Below, in pieces: positions 27,014 to 35,376 of a stretch of 64,000 nucleotides of DNA. A model generated the notes under the pieces. That model worked only from the letters and a program-made list of their open reading frames with translations, searched no databases and was not told the origin of the DNA. Numbering within the stretch: the first letter of the stretch is position 1; each line of letters starts with the position of its first letter. This DNA comes from Candidatus Izimoplasma sp. ZiA1 (lineage in GTDB: Bacteria > Bacillota_I > Bacilli_A > Izemoplasmatales > Izemoplasmataceae), in assembly GCA_002285055.1 (NCBI GenBank), contig NQYJ01000001.1, positions 124,001-188,000 of the forward strand. Direction: 5' to 3'. A program made the position numbers and the translations under genes.

Positions 27014-27842
27014 ACTGTTTCACAATTACATGAGGATAAGGTATATCAATTTTTTGATCTTTAAAAAACGTTAATAAATCACTTCTTAACTTTCGTTCAT
27101 ATTTAAAGTGAACATTTGGTTTAGATTTAAATATAAGTCTTACTAAAACCCCAGAGTCTTGCATTTCAACAACTCCTAAATAAGAAACTTTTTCAACTAT
27201 GTCCTCATTTGTCTCATACTTTTCAATAAAGTTGTAAAGAGAATTTTCTAACAATTGCATATCAGTTTCATATGCTACTGAGATATCCACAATACCTACA
27301 CTAAATTCTCTTGAAAAATTAATCAACTTTTTAATATCTCCATTAGATATTATTTTGATTTGACCTTTCCAGTTTTTAATTTTAGTAGATCTTAATCCAA
27401 ACTCAATAACCTCACCCTTGAATCCATCAACTTCAATAACATCACCCAATGTAAACTGATTTTCAAAGATGATGAAAAACCCGCTTATAAAGTCTTTTAC
27501 AATTGATTGAGCTCCAAACCCGATAGCAAGACCAAAAACTCCTGCAGAGGCAATTATCGGTGTAATATTGATACCTAGTTCAGACAATACAATCATAATA
27601 ACAACAAAATATATGACATACTTTAATATTGATTGAATATGTTTAACTAGAGTTATGGTTCTATTGTTAGTTTGTTTTAATAATATCTTCTTTACAGTAT
27701 ATGATGAAATCCTTACTATTAAGAAAGAAACAAATAATATAAGTACAATCATTATAATAACTACAATAAAATTAGTTAATTGTTCATTAACATTAAGACT
27801 ATTAATAAATACATCTTTTATAAAGATTCTAAAATCATTCAT
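27003..27842 (-). CDS. MscS-family mechanosensitive channel
   Basis: About 279 residues: three hydrophobic N-terminal helices, the third being the pore helix with ASAGVFGLAIGFGAQSIVKDFISG (Ala/Gly pattern of MscS), then the beta domain FTLGDVIEVDGFKGEVIEFGLRSTKI and a C-terminal alpha/beta domain. MscS channels release solutes on hypo-osmotic shock. ATG 27842 is preferred (GGAG nine bases upstream) over 27851. It overlaps parB by 8 bp, so the operon is parA-parB-mscS-DUF951. Confidence 0.92.
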   Translation of the reverse strand: MNDFRIFIKDVFINSLNVNEQLTNFIVVIIMIVLILFVSFLIVRISSYTVKKILLKQTNNRTITLVKHIQSILKYVIYFVVIMIVLSELGINITPIIASAGVFGLAIGFGAQSIVKDFISGFFIIFENQFTLGDVIEVDGFKGEVIEFGLRSTKIKNWKGQIKIISNGDIKKLINFSREFSVGIVDISVAYETDMQLLENSLYNFIEKYETNEDIVEKVSYLGVVEMQDSGVLVRLIFKSKPNVHFKYERKLRSDLLTFFKDQKIDIPYPHVIVKQYED

Positions 27843-28680
27843 TCGTTTCATCTCCTACACTAAAATAACTAAGTAACTTTGTCATTTCTGTTTCATTTTT
27901 TACAGATATTCTCAACGTGTTCTTGTTTATTTTTACATCAAATTCATTGTCTAGATATGTAGAAACTCGATTAATAGTATAATCTCTTAAATCCTTTGAA
28001 ATCGTTTTATAATCATCATTTTTTTTATGTTGTCTTATAATGTTTTCAAGTTCTCTTACAGTTAAATTTTCTAATATAATTCTCTCAACTAGCAAAACTA
28101 TTTCTTTTTGGTCTTTTAATTTACTAAGAGATCTTGCGTGACCCATTGAAATTTTACCACCATTAACTAAATCAATAACACTAGCTGGTAAATTTAGTAG
28201 CCCAATTACATTTGTGACATATGATCTACTCTTACCTATTTTAGTCCCTAACTCTTCATGTGTTAGTTTTAATATATCAATGGCATTCTTAAAGGCAAGA
28301 GCTTCTTCAATTGATGATAAATCTTCTCTTTGAAGATTTTCCATAATTGCTAACTCAGCAAGATAAATTGAATTGTAATCCCTAATAATAGCCGGAACTT
28401 GTGTTAGCTCAGCAATTTTTGCTGCTCTAACTCTTCTTTCACCAGCAACTAAAATATAGCCATTACTACCAGGTTTTAAAATCACAGGTTGAATAACGCC
28501 ATGTTCTCTAATTGAACTTGCAAGTTCATCTAGTGATTCTCTATTAAAAGATTTTCTAGGTTGAACAGGATTAGGTCTTATTTTTCTAATATCAATCATT
28601 ACAATTTTTTCTTCGTCACTATGCTCAATTTGGTTTTCCTTTATTAAATCATTAAAATTTCTTCCTAATTTGTTACTCAA
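27835..28680 (-). CDS. parB: chromosome partitioning protein ParB (Spo0J)
   Basis: The 281-residue protein has the ParB N-terminal CTP-binding domain (IRPNPVQPRKSFNRESLDELASSI; GERRVRAAKIA; AIMENLQREDLSSIEEA) and a helix-turn-helix centre (THEELGTKIGKSRSYVTNVIGLLNLP), then a C-terminal dimer segment. ParB loads at parS sites and spreads as a CTP-dependent clamp. The start is TTG 28680, overlapping the parA stop. I found no convincing parS in the window. Confidence 0.95.
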   Translation of the reverse strand: MSNKLGRNFNDLIKENQIEHSDEEKIVMIDIRKIRPNPVQPRKSFNRESLDELASSIREHGVIQPVILKPGSNGYILVAGERRVRAAKIAELTQVPAIIRDYNSIYLAELAIMENLQREDLSSIEEALAFKNAIDILKLTHEELGTKIGKSRSYVTNVIGLLNLPASVIDLVNGGKISMGHARSLSKLKDQKEIVLLVERIILENLTVRELENIIRQHKKNDDYKTISKDLRDYTINRVSTYLDNEFDVKINKNTLRISVKNETEMTKLLSYFSVGDETNE

Positions 28681-29447
28681 AGTCGCCCTACCATCTCTTT
28701 AGCTAAATTTTGATAGCTTATTGAGCCTTTGGATTTTGGAGAATATTCAGTGACAGGAAGTCCAAAACTTGGTGCAGTTGAGCATTTAACGTTTCTAGGT
28801 ATTATTGTATTAAAAACCTTTTCCTGAAAATATGTTTTCACTTCATTAATAACTTCATAACCAATATTACTTCTTGTGTCTAACATTGTTAATAAGACAC
28901 CTTCTATTGTAAGCTTCTTATTATTATATTTTTGCTTATTTTGTATTACTCTAATTGTATTTAATAATTGTGTTAAACCATCAAGTGCTAAGAACTCACA
29001 TTGAACAGGAATTAAAACGCCATCTGATGCTGTTAAAGCATTAACAGTTACAATCCCTAAAGATGGTGGACAATCGATTAAAATATAGTCATACTCATCT
29101 CTAACTTTTTCCAAAGCATTTGATAAAATAAAATCTTTATTATCGTGTGATATCAAACTGTTTTCAATTGTTCCAAGCTCATAACGAGCAGGGATAATAT
29201 CAACATCAACACTTGATACTTGTCTAATAATGTCTCTAATATCAGCTTTCTCTAAAAAAAGGTCAGCTATAGTATATTCTAAGCTGGCTCTATTTATTCC
29301 CATATATGTAGTTGCATTAGCTTGATGATCTATATCAACTAATAAAACCTTCTTACCTAAATAGGATAAAGAACTTGCTAAATTAACGCTGGTAGTAGTT
29401 TTTCCTACTCCACCCTTTTGATTACTAATTGCTAATATTTTTCCCAT
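28677..29447 (-). CDS. parA: chromosome partitioning ATPase ParA (Soj)
   Basis: The 256-residue protein is a complete ParA/Soj: the deviant Walker A ISNQKGGVGKTTTSVNLA at the N terminus, DIDHQANATTYMG, ILIDCPPSLGIVT near residue 125, and PVQCEFLALDGLTQL. There is no N-terminal DNA-binding extension, so it is the chromosomal type. It heads the parA-parB-mscS-DUF951 operon. A weak promoter (TTGTGA, 18 bases, TAGTAT) lies upstream near 29460-29490. Confidence 0.96.
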   Translation of the reverse strand: MGKILAISNQKGGVGKTTTSVNLASSLSYLGKKVLLVDIDHQANATTYMGINRASLEYTIADLFLEKADIRDIIRQVSSVDVDIIPARYELGTIENSLISHDNKDFILSNALEKVRDEYDYILIDCPPSLGIVTVNALTASDGVLIPVQCEFLALDGLTQLLNTIRVIQNKQKYNNKKLTIEGVLLTMLDTRSNIGYEVINEVKTYFQEKVFNTIIPRNVKCSTAPSFGLPVTEYSPKSKGSISYQNLAKEMVGRL

Positions 29448-29528
29448 TTTTACACCTCTAAATGTATACTAAAAAGTAATAACATTTTATCACAATTTAG
29501 TGGTAAATAATACCTCAAATAAAAGAAA

Positions 29529-29553
29529 GTTATCCACAGTTATTGTGGATAAC
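29529..29553. promoter_or_regulatory. inverted pair of DnaA boxes / terminator hairpin
   Basis: GTTATCCACA and TGTGGATAAC form a perfect 10-bp inverted repeat around GTTAT. Each arm holds the consensus DnaA box TTATCCACA, one per strand. On the minus strand a T-rich tract follows, so the hairpin can also end transcription of the membrane protein operon. It lies between parA and that operon, in the origin-type gene neighbourhood. Confidence 0.7.
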
Positions 29554-29556
29554 TCC

Positions 29557-30741
29557 CTAAGTTAAGTATTCATCAAACAACTCTTGATTATCTAAATAGA
29601 AATTCACTTGTTCAAAAGTAAGAAACTCTCTAAATTCTCTAGAAACAAATAATTCTGTAACTTGCTCATGTGTGAAATTTTCTGTTATTTTTCCCCACTT
29701 ATCGTATTGAGTTTTCTCTGTTCTGAGAAACTTATAAATAATCGACATTGCCAATAATTTATCTACTTTGTTATAGAATATATTATTTATATTATACTCG
29801 TATCTATTGTCACTAAATGGCTCTGTATCTTGAAATAGGGTGGAAAATTCAAATAGCATCGAGACCATTTCAGTCCTATTATTCAGTAAATACTTTTTAA
29901 ACTCATTAGCATGTTTTCTTGTCTTCACGTTTAATCTTTTATCTTCTACAATATTATCAATATCTTTATCGTGAATGAAAAAATAAAATTCAACAGCTTC
30001 TAATATATCAGCGCTATCATCCTCAAAAAACTCGTTTACAAAAACACTAAGCTCAGATATAGTTTGTTGGAAATTTATATTGTTATATATAAAACTAGCA
30101 TTATTTTTCTCTAATATTTCCTTTAAATGCTCCATTGATAAATCATGGTATTTTTCAAGAACTTTATTCATTCTCACATACTCATTATTTAAATTCTCAT
30201 AAATATTGTCAGACATAATAAATTGAATGAGAAAAACTATATAAAACCCTAGCAAAATTGATTGGTAAGTTAAGTTAGAGATTTCTAAAGAAGCAGAGTT
30301 TGCTCCCATAATTTCTGAGCCATTTGTATTAATATAAATAAGCGCATAAATTGTGATTGCTCCTCCATAAACTAAATAAGTATAAATATCTTGATAAAAG
30401 ATAATAATCGTCAATGCAACGAAGAATAGGATAAATCCATAGAAATAGTCACTGCCACCTAAGTAATATATTGTAATGCTTATTATTGTAAATATACTAA
30501 AATGCATCGCTGTTCTATTTTTATTTATAATCAGTAAGATGATAGTGATTAGTAGTAGTAAAATAAACGAAATTGGTAGTAATAAATTTATATCAGAAGT
30601 GAAATCACTTAATGAGGTTGTAGGAATTGATAAAATAACAAATATAAAAAGAAATATAGTAACAATAGTTACTTTTAATCTTAGTACCTCATTAAAAGTT
30701 AAGAATTCACTATTAAATACTCTTCCAAAGAAATTTTTCAT
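29557..30741 (-). CDS. membrane protein with degenerate HD-GYP-like domain (A)
   Basis: No family is recognised outright. The 394-residue protein has about six hydrophobic segments (residues 22-40, 50-72, 78-95, 100-117, 120-138 and 158-176), then a cytoplasmic part of about 215 residues. That part contains FFIHDKDIDNI near residue 255, in the place of the HD dyad of HD-GYP domains, and ends in FTHEQVTELFVSREFREFLTFEQVNFYL, similar in shape to the HD-GYP C terminus. The GYP motif and other metal ligands are missing. It overlaps protein B by 4 bp, and the two look like diverged paralogues. Catalysis is doubtful. Confidence 0.6.
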   Translation of the reverse strand: MKNFFGRVFNSEFLTFNEVLRLKVTIVTIFLFIFVILSIPTTSLSDFTSDINLLLPISFILLLLITIILLIINKNRTAMHFSIFTIISITIYYLGGSDYFYGFILFFVALTIIIFYQDIYTYLVYGGAITIYALIYINTNGSEIMGANSASLEISNLTYQSILLGFYIVFLIQFIMSDNIYENLNNEYVRMNKVLEKYHDLSMEHLKEILEKNNASFIYNNINFQQTISELSVFVNEFFEDDSADILEAVEFYFFIHDKDIDNIVEDKRLNVKTRKHANEFKKYLLNNRTEMVSMLFEFSTLFQDTEPFSDNRYEYNINNIFYNKVDKLLAMSIIYKFLRTEKTQYDKWGKITENFTHEQVTELFVSREFREFLTFEQVNFYLDNQELFDEYLT

Positions 30742-31934
30742 AATTCATCCTCCTTTAAATGAGCATTTACTATAGTGTCAAATACTTCGGAATTTTGAAG
30801 ATATATGTTCATAATATCTCGATCTACCTTGTGAAAATATTCTGAATTTAAAAGAACATCTCTTAACTCTTCTTCATCTAAAGCTTTTAAATAAGGTTTA
30901 TTAATTTTAAGTAATGTATAAAAAGTGACAAATGAAATAATCTTAGAGTAGTTTGAGTCTTCACTATGTTTAAATGACTTAAACTGAGTCTCAGCAAAAA
31001 CCTCTTTCTTTGACACTTTTATGCCAAAAGACTGACTAGCTTTAATAGATATCGTTCTAATTTTACTTAAAATATCAACTCTCATTTGTGAAATATACTG
31101 TTTTTCTTCAATTGTTACATCAGTGTATTTATTAGTAAACTCAATATCATTAAGTTTACATAAATCTTCTAGTAGTATCAATCTGTACTTGAAAATATCA
31201 TCAACACCAATTTTTGAAGACACAGCTTTTGAAAAAGCATTAATTTTATCATAATAAGAATTTTGATTAATTTCATTCTTTCCAAGAATCTTTTGAATAT
31301 TTAATAAAAGCCTAATATTTCTTAATTCAGCCTCTTTAACATACGCAAGTTGGTTATAAAAGAATGTCTTTCTTTTAATTAAGATTAAAGATGATAATGT
31401 TAATAACAATACAAAAACTAGTAAAAATACTAAGACAATAAAAGTATCAGGATTGTTACCATTTGAGATTGAAAATATTTCAGGAAATCTTACTACTAAA
31501 AGACTACCAGTTAAAAACAATGTAAAGTTAGATAACATAATTGATTTATAATCCTGATAAATCGAAGTAACTGCATAAGCTAAAAACATACCAGTAAAAG
31601 AACTAGGGGTTTGAAACTCAAAAACAATCATTATCGATATAAAATAAATAAATATAACTGATCCATACATCAATATCTTCAAATAATTATAATGGTCTTG
31701 TTTATATGAATAAAAAGAAAAATTAACGATTAAGAAAAATATAAAAGTTAACATCAAAGGCATAATACCGTCAAAATCTCTTCCTATTTTTAATAGAAGG
31801 TATAAAACTAATGCGCCTAATAAAAACACAAGCATATTTACTATGATTGTCTTTTTCTTTAAATGCTCTAACTCTAATTTTTCTTTATATGTTTCTAATT
31901 GTGAAAAAACATATTTGTTAGGTTCTCGTAACAT
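30738..31934 (-). CDS. membrane protein with degenerate HD-GYP-like domain (B)
   Basis: The 398-residue protein has an N-terminal charged helix, about six membrane segments (residues 29-48, 58-75, 85-106, 113-150 and 163-186) and a cytoplasmic domain of about 200 residues. LEDLCKL (255-261) stands where HD-GYP proteins have LHDIGKI. KPYLKALDEEELRDVLL (346-362) followed by DRDIMNIYLQ resembles the RPYRKAL...D..v...F end of HD-GYP domains. All metal-binding His are lost. It lies 12 bp after rsmG and is cotranscribed with it. Function unknown. Confidence 0.6.
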   Translation of the reverse strand: MLREPNKYVFSQLETYKEKLELEHLKKKTIIVNMLVFLLGALVLYLLLKIGRDFDGIMPLMLTFIFFLIVNFSFYSYKQDHYNYLKILMYGSVIFIYFISIMIVFEFQTPSSFTGMFLAYAVTSIYQDYKSIMLSNFTLFLTGSLLVVRFPEIFSISNGNNPDTFIVLVFLLVFVLLLTLSSLILIKRKTFFYNQLAYVKEAELRNIRLLLNIQKILGKNEINQNSYYDKINAFSKAVSSKIGVDDIFKYRLILLEDLCKLNDIEFTNKYTDVTIEEKQYISQMRVDILSKIRTISIKASQSFGIKVSKKEVFAETQFKSFKHSEDSNYSKIISFVTFYTLLKINKPYLKALDEEELRDVLLNSEYFHKVDRDIMNIYLQNSEVFDTIVNAHLKEDEL

Positions 31935-31946
31935 ATTTTCACCTCT

Positions 31947-32633
31947 CTATAAAGGTTTGCTCTTTATCTTCCCAAATTGTCGCGGATACAGCTTATTAGT
32001 GTTTGATACTTTTTCTATTTTTAAAACACTTCTAGAGTTATCATCAATTTGGAAATTAATAGTTTGTATGTATCTACCACCTAAAGTTTTAATTCCATTT
32101 AAACTTTCGTCTAACTCTTCTTCATATTTTGGCCCTTTTAATGGTAAAAATAGACCCCCAACTTTAACAAATGGTATACAAAGTTCACTTAAAATATTTA
32201 ATCTAGCTACAGCTCTAGCTGTTACAAAATCGTAATAATTACGATTCTTAAACTCTTCTGCTCTACCATGTATAAGTTTAGCTTTTAAATCAATTTCCTT
32301 AGTTAAGATTTCAAGGAAACTGATTCGTTTTTTTAGTGCATCAATTATTGTTACATCTAATGATGGAACCATAATTTTTAACGGCAAGCTAGGAAATCCA
32401 GCTCCACTTCCTACATCAAGTAAAAACTTATTATTAAAATCAAAATGTTTAATCAAATATATACTGTCTAAAAAATGTTTTTTTAAAACATCTTCATAAT
32501 CAGTAATTGCAGTTAAGTTAATTTTGCTATTCCAATCAACTAAAATTTCATAGTATTTTTCTAGTTTTTCTACTTGAGAATCATTAATTTTTATATCATG
32601 TTCTTCAAATAGTTCTTTAATATTAATTTTCAT
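31947..32633 (-). CDS. rsmG: 16S rRNA (guanine527-N7)-methyltransferase RsmG
   Basis: RsmG methylates G527 of 16S rRNA with S-adenosylmethionine. The 228-residue protein has NLTAITDYEDVLKKHFLDSI, the cofactor-binding LLDVGSGAGFPSLPLKI, TIIDALKKRISFLE, and FVTARAVARL with VGGLFLPLKG. The length fits. It sits between mnmG and the two membrane protein genes; mnmG-rsmG-parA-parB is the classic origin-flanking order. Confidence 0.96.
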   Translation of the reverse strand: MKINIKELFEEHDIKINDSQVEKLEKYYEILVDWNSKINLTAITDYEDVLKKHFLDSIYLIKHFDFNNKFLLDVGSGAGFPSLPLKIMVPSLDVTIIDALKKRISFLEILTKEIDLKAKLIHGRAEEFKNRNYYDFVTARAVARLNILSELCIPFVKVGGLFLPLKGPKYEEELDESLNGIKTLGGRYIQTINFQIDDNSRSVLKIEKVSNTNKLYPRQFGKIKSKPL

Positions 32634-32683
32634 AAAATCACCTGCTAGTATTTTACCATATTTTGGACGTTTATTAAATAATA

Positions 32684-32713
32684 AAAAAATAATGGATAGA
32701 CCATTATTTTTTA
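32684..32713 (-). terminator. terminator of mnmG
   Basis: AAATAATGG and CCATTATTT form a hairpin with loop ATAGA, followed on the minus strand by T residues. The mnmG stop lies within it. Confidence 0.8.
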
Positions 32714-34563
32714 GTTTTACTTTTTAAGTATACAAGCAAAATTGAAATATCAGAGGGGTTAACTCCGCTGATTCTTGATGCTTGTCCTATAGTTATAGGC
32801 TTAATTTTATTTAGTTTTTCCCTTGCCTCAAGTGCAAGATTTGATATATCTAAATAGTTAATATCAAATGGAATCTTTAACTCATCCATTTTAAGAAGTT
32901 TTTCTGCCTGTTTTAAAGCTTTCTTAATGTATCCTTCATACTTAATATCAATTTCAGCCTGCTCAATTACTTCTTCACTATATTTTAAATCAAGACCAAA
33001 ATTTTTCATTAAATCAATTGTTATTTCAGGTCTTTTTAATAATGAATATAAGTTGCTTTTTTCTTTTAAGTTTGCTGATTCTAATTTTTTTAAAGTCTCA
33101 TTTATAGTGGCACTTGGTGTAATAACTGTACTAGCTAACTCTGATTTTAGCAACTCAATATCTTCTATTTTTTTGTTGAACTTATCATATGATTTCTCAT
33201 TAACTAACCCAATCTCAAAACCATATTTTCTTAACCTTATATCAGCGTTATCATGTCTTAGTAAAAGGCGATACTCAGCTCTAGATGTGAGTAACCTATA
33301 TGGTTCTTTTGTGCCTTTAGTGACTAAATCATCTATTAGAACACCAATATATGCTTCACTTCTTTTAAGGATAAAAGGCTCTAAAGCATCTTGTTTTCTA
33401 GAAGCATTAATCCCTGCCATTAAACCTTGGCATGCTGCTTCTTCATAACCAGAAGTACCATTTACTTGCCCTGCAAAATATAGATTGCTAATATCTTTGC
33501 TTTCAAGTGTAGGATAAAGAACGGTTGGATCAATTGCGTCATACTCTATTGCGTATGCATACTTAGCAATTTCAGCGTTTTCTAGTCCTGGAATTGTTTT
33601 TATCATTTCATCTTGAATATCGTGTGGTAAAGAAGTACTAAAACCTTGTACATATATTTCATCAATAGTTTTAGATTCTGGTTCAAGAAATAGTTGATGC
33701 CTGTTTTTATCACTAAATCTTACTAGTTTATCCTCAATTGAAGGACAATATCTTGGACCAACACCTTCTACAACCCCGCTATACATTGATGATTTATGAA
33801 GATTTTTATTGATTATATCATGTGTATTTTGTGTTGTATATGTTAGATAACAAGGCCATTGATCATCAACAGAGTAATTTATTTTATTATCAAAACTAAA
33901 AGATCTAACAACTTCATCACCATCATGTCGTTCTGTTTTTGTAAAATCAACACTATTGGTTTTAACCCTCGGTGGTGTACCAGTTTTTAATCTTATTGTT
34001 TCAAACCCAAGTTCTCTAAGGTGTTTACTTAATCCGAATGAAGCTTTTTGATTATCAGGTCCACTTTTAGTAACACTATCACCAACTAAAATCTTACTTT
34101 GCATATAAGTTCCTGTAGTAATAATTGTACTATTTGATCTAAATTCTCTACCATCTTCTAAGATAATACCTTTACAGTCTTTACCTTCAACAATCAATCT
34201 GTCTACATAAGCTTCTAAAACTGTTAGATTCTCTTCACCTAGAATTGTTTTTATCATTTCCTTTGGATATTCAACTTTATCAATTTGTGCTCTTAAAGCT
34301 CTTACAGCAGGTCCTTTAGATATGTTTAAAAGACGCATTTGGATTTGTGTTTTATCGGCATTTCTACCCATTTCACCACCAAGTGCATCAATTTCTCTCA
34401 CTACAATTCCTTTTGCGGGCCCACCAACGCTTGGATTACAGGGTGCAGAAGCAATCATATTAATATTACCTGTTACTAATAATGTCTTTTTTCCTAATCT
34501 TGCAGATGACAAAGCAGCTTCACTACCTGCATGTCCTCCACCAATAACTATAATGTCATACAT
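32704..34563 (-). CDS. mnmG: tRNA uridine 5-carboxymethylaminomethyl modification enzyme MnmG
   Basis: MnmG works with MnmE on wobble U34 of several tRNAs using FAD and methylene-tetrahydrofolate. The 619-residue protein has the FAD-binding start [21 protein letters not shown], the family motif [28 protein letters not shown]-type [10 protein letters not shown], and [17 protein letters not shown]. The C-terminal helical domain binds MnmE. MnmE itself is not in the window. It is the first minus-strand gene after the second two-component system. Confidence 0.97.
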   Translation of the reverse strand: MYDIIVIGGGHAGSEAALSSARLGKKTLLVTGNINMIASAPCNPSVGGPAKGIVVREIDALGGEMGRNADKTQIQMRLLNISKGPAVRALRAQIDKVEYPKEMIKTILGEENLTVLEAYVDRLIVEGKDCKGIILEDGREFRSNSTIITTGTYMQSKILVGDSVTKSGPDNQKASFGLSKHLRELGFETIRLKTGTPPRVKTNSVDFTKTERHDGDEVVRSFSFDNKINYSVDDQWPCYLTYTTQNTHDIINKNLHKSSMYSGVVEGVGPRYCPSIEDKLVRFSDKNRHQLFLEPESKTIDEIYVQGFSTSLPHDIQDEMIKTIPGLENAEIAKYAYAIEYDAIDPTVLYPTLESKDISNLYFAGQVNGTSGYEEAACQGLMAGINASRKQDALEPFILKRSEAYIGVLIDDLVTKGTKEPYRLLTSRAEYRLLLRHDNADIRLRKYGFEIGLVNEKSYDKFNKKIEDIELLKSELASTVITPSATINETLKKLESANLKEKSNLYSLLKRPEITIDLMKNFGLDLKYSEEVIEQAEIDIKYEGYIKKALKQAEKLLKMDELKIPFDINYLDISNLALEAREKLNKIKPITIGQASRISGVNPSDISILLVYLKSKTKK

Positions 34564-34660
34564 ATTTATCTACCTCTTATATCTATCAACATTTTATATC
34601 TTTATCGTAAAATAGTAAAGTATAATAACTTCACTTCTTTTCTTATCATACCTAATATAT

Positions 34661-34666
34661 TATAAT
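34661..34666 (+). promoter_or_regulatory. -10 box of second two-component system
   Basis: TATAAT 20 bases before the ATG at 34687, with no clear -35. This parallels the arrangement at 24354. Confidence 0.4.
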
Positions 34667-34686
34667 TGATTTAAGAGGTGGTATAA

Positions 34687-35376
34687 ATGAATAAACATTG
34701 TGTGCTGATTATAGAAGATGAACCCACTATCAATCGCATAGTTTCAAACTATTTTCAAACAGAAGGTTTCAAAGTTTTAAGTGCTTTAGATGGTTTTAAA
34801 GGACTACAACTATTTAGTCAACACGAAGTTGATTTAGTCTGTTTAGATATTATGATGCCAAATATAAATGGTTGGGATGTTGCTAAAACAATTAGAGAGT
34901 CTTCTAATATCCCCGTGATTATGATGAGTGCTCTTAGCGAAGAAGAAGATATCTTAAAAGGTTACTCATTAAAAGTTGATGACTATATAACAAAGCCTTT
35001 TAATCCTAAAGTCTTAGTTGCTAAGGCAGTTAATTTATTAGAGAGATATAAAAGCTCAGAACCAAATGTAAAAACTACTGGTGTACTAAATATTAGTAAT
35101 ATAAGAATGGATCTTGATACCCATAAAATTTTTATTAATGAATCAGAAGTGTATATGTCTAAAACTGAGTTTGATTTACTTAAGTATTTTCTAGAACACG
35201 AAGGGAAAATCTGTTCAAGAAATCTTTTACTTGATGAAGTATGGGGAATTGATGTATATGTTGAGGATAGAATTGTAGATACATATGTAAAAAAATTAAG
35301 AAAATATTTAGGGGAGAACGCTCACTTTATAAAAACTGTCTTTGGTGTAGGATATAGATTTGAATCCTCAGAATAG
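34687..35376 (+). CDS. OmpR-family response regulator (system 2)
   Basis: The 229-residue protein has a receiver domain (LIIEDEPT, phospho-acceptor Asp 54 in CLDIMMP, MMSALSEE, DDYITKPF) and an OmpR winged helix (SKTEFDLLKYFLE, DEVWGIDVYVEDRIVDTYVKKLRK). It aligns without large gaps to the regulator at 24384, sharing roughly half or more of its residues by eye. An AGAGGTGG site precedes the ATG. Its last 17 bp overlap the kinase TTG start, the same overlap as in system 1. Confidence 0.94.
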   Translation: MNKHCVLIIEDEPTINRIVSNYFQTEGFKVLSALDGFKGLQLFSQHEVDLVCLDIMMPNINGWDVAKTIRESSNIPVIMMSALSEEEDILKGYSLKVDDYITKPFNPKVLVAKAVNLLERYKSSEPNVKTTGVLNISNIRMDLDTHKIFINESEVYMSKTEFDLLKYFLEHEGKICSRNLLLDEVWGIDVYVEDRIVDTYVKKLRKYLGENAHFIKTVFGVGYRFESSE

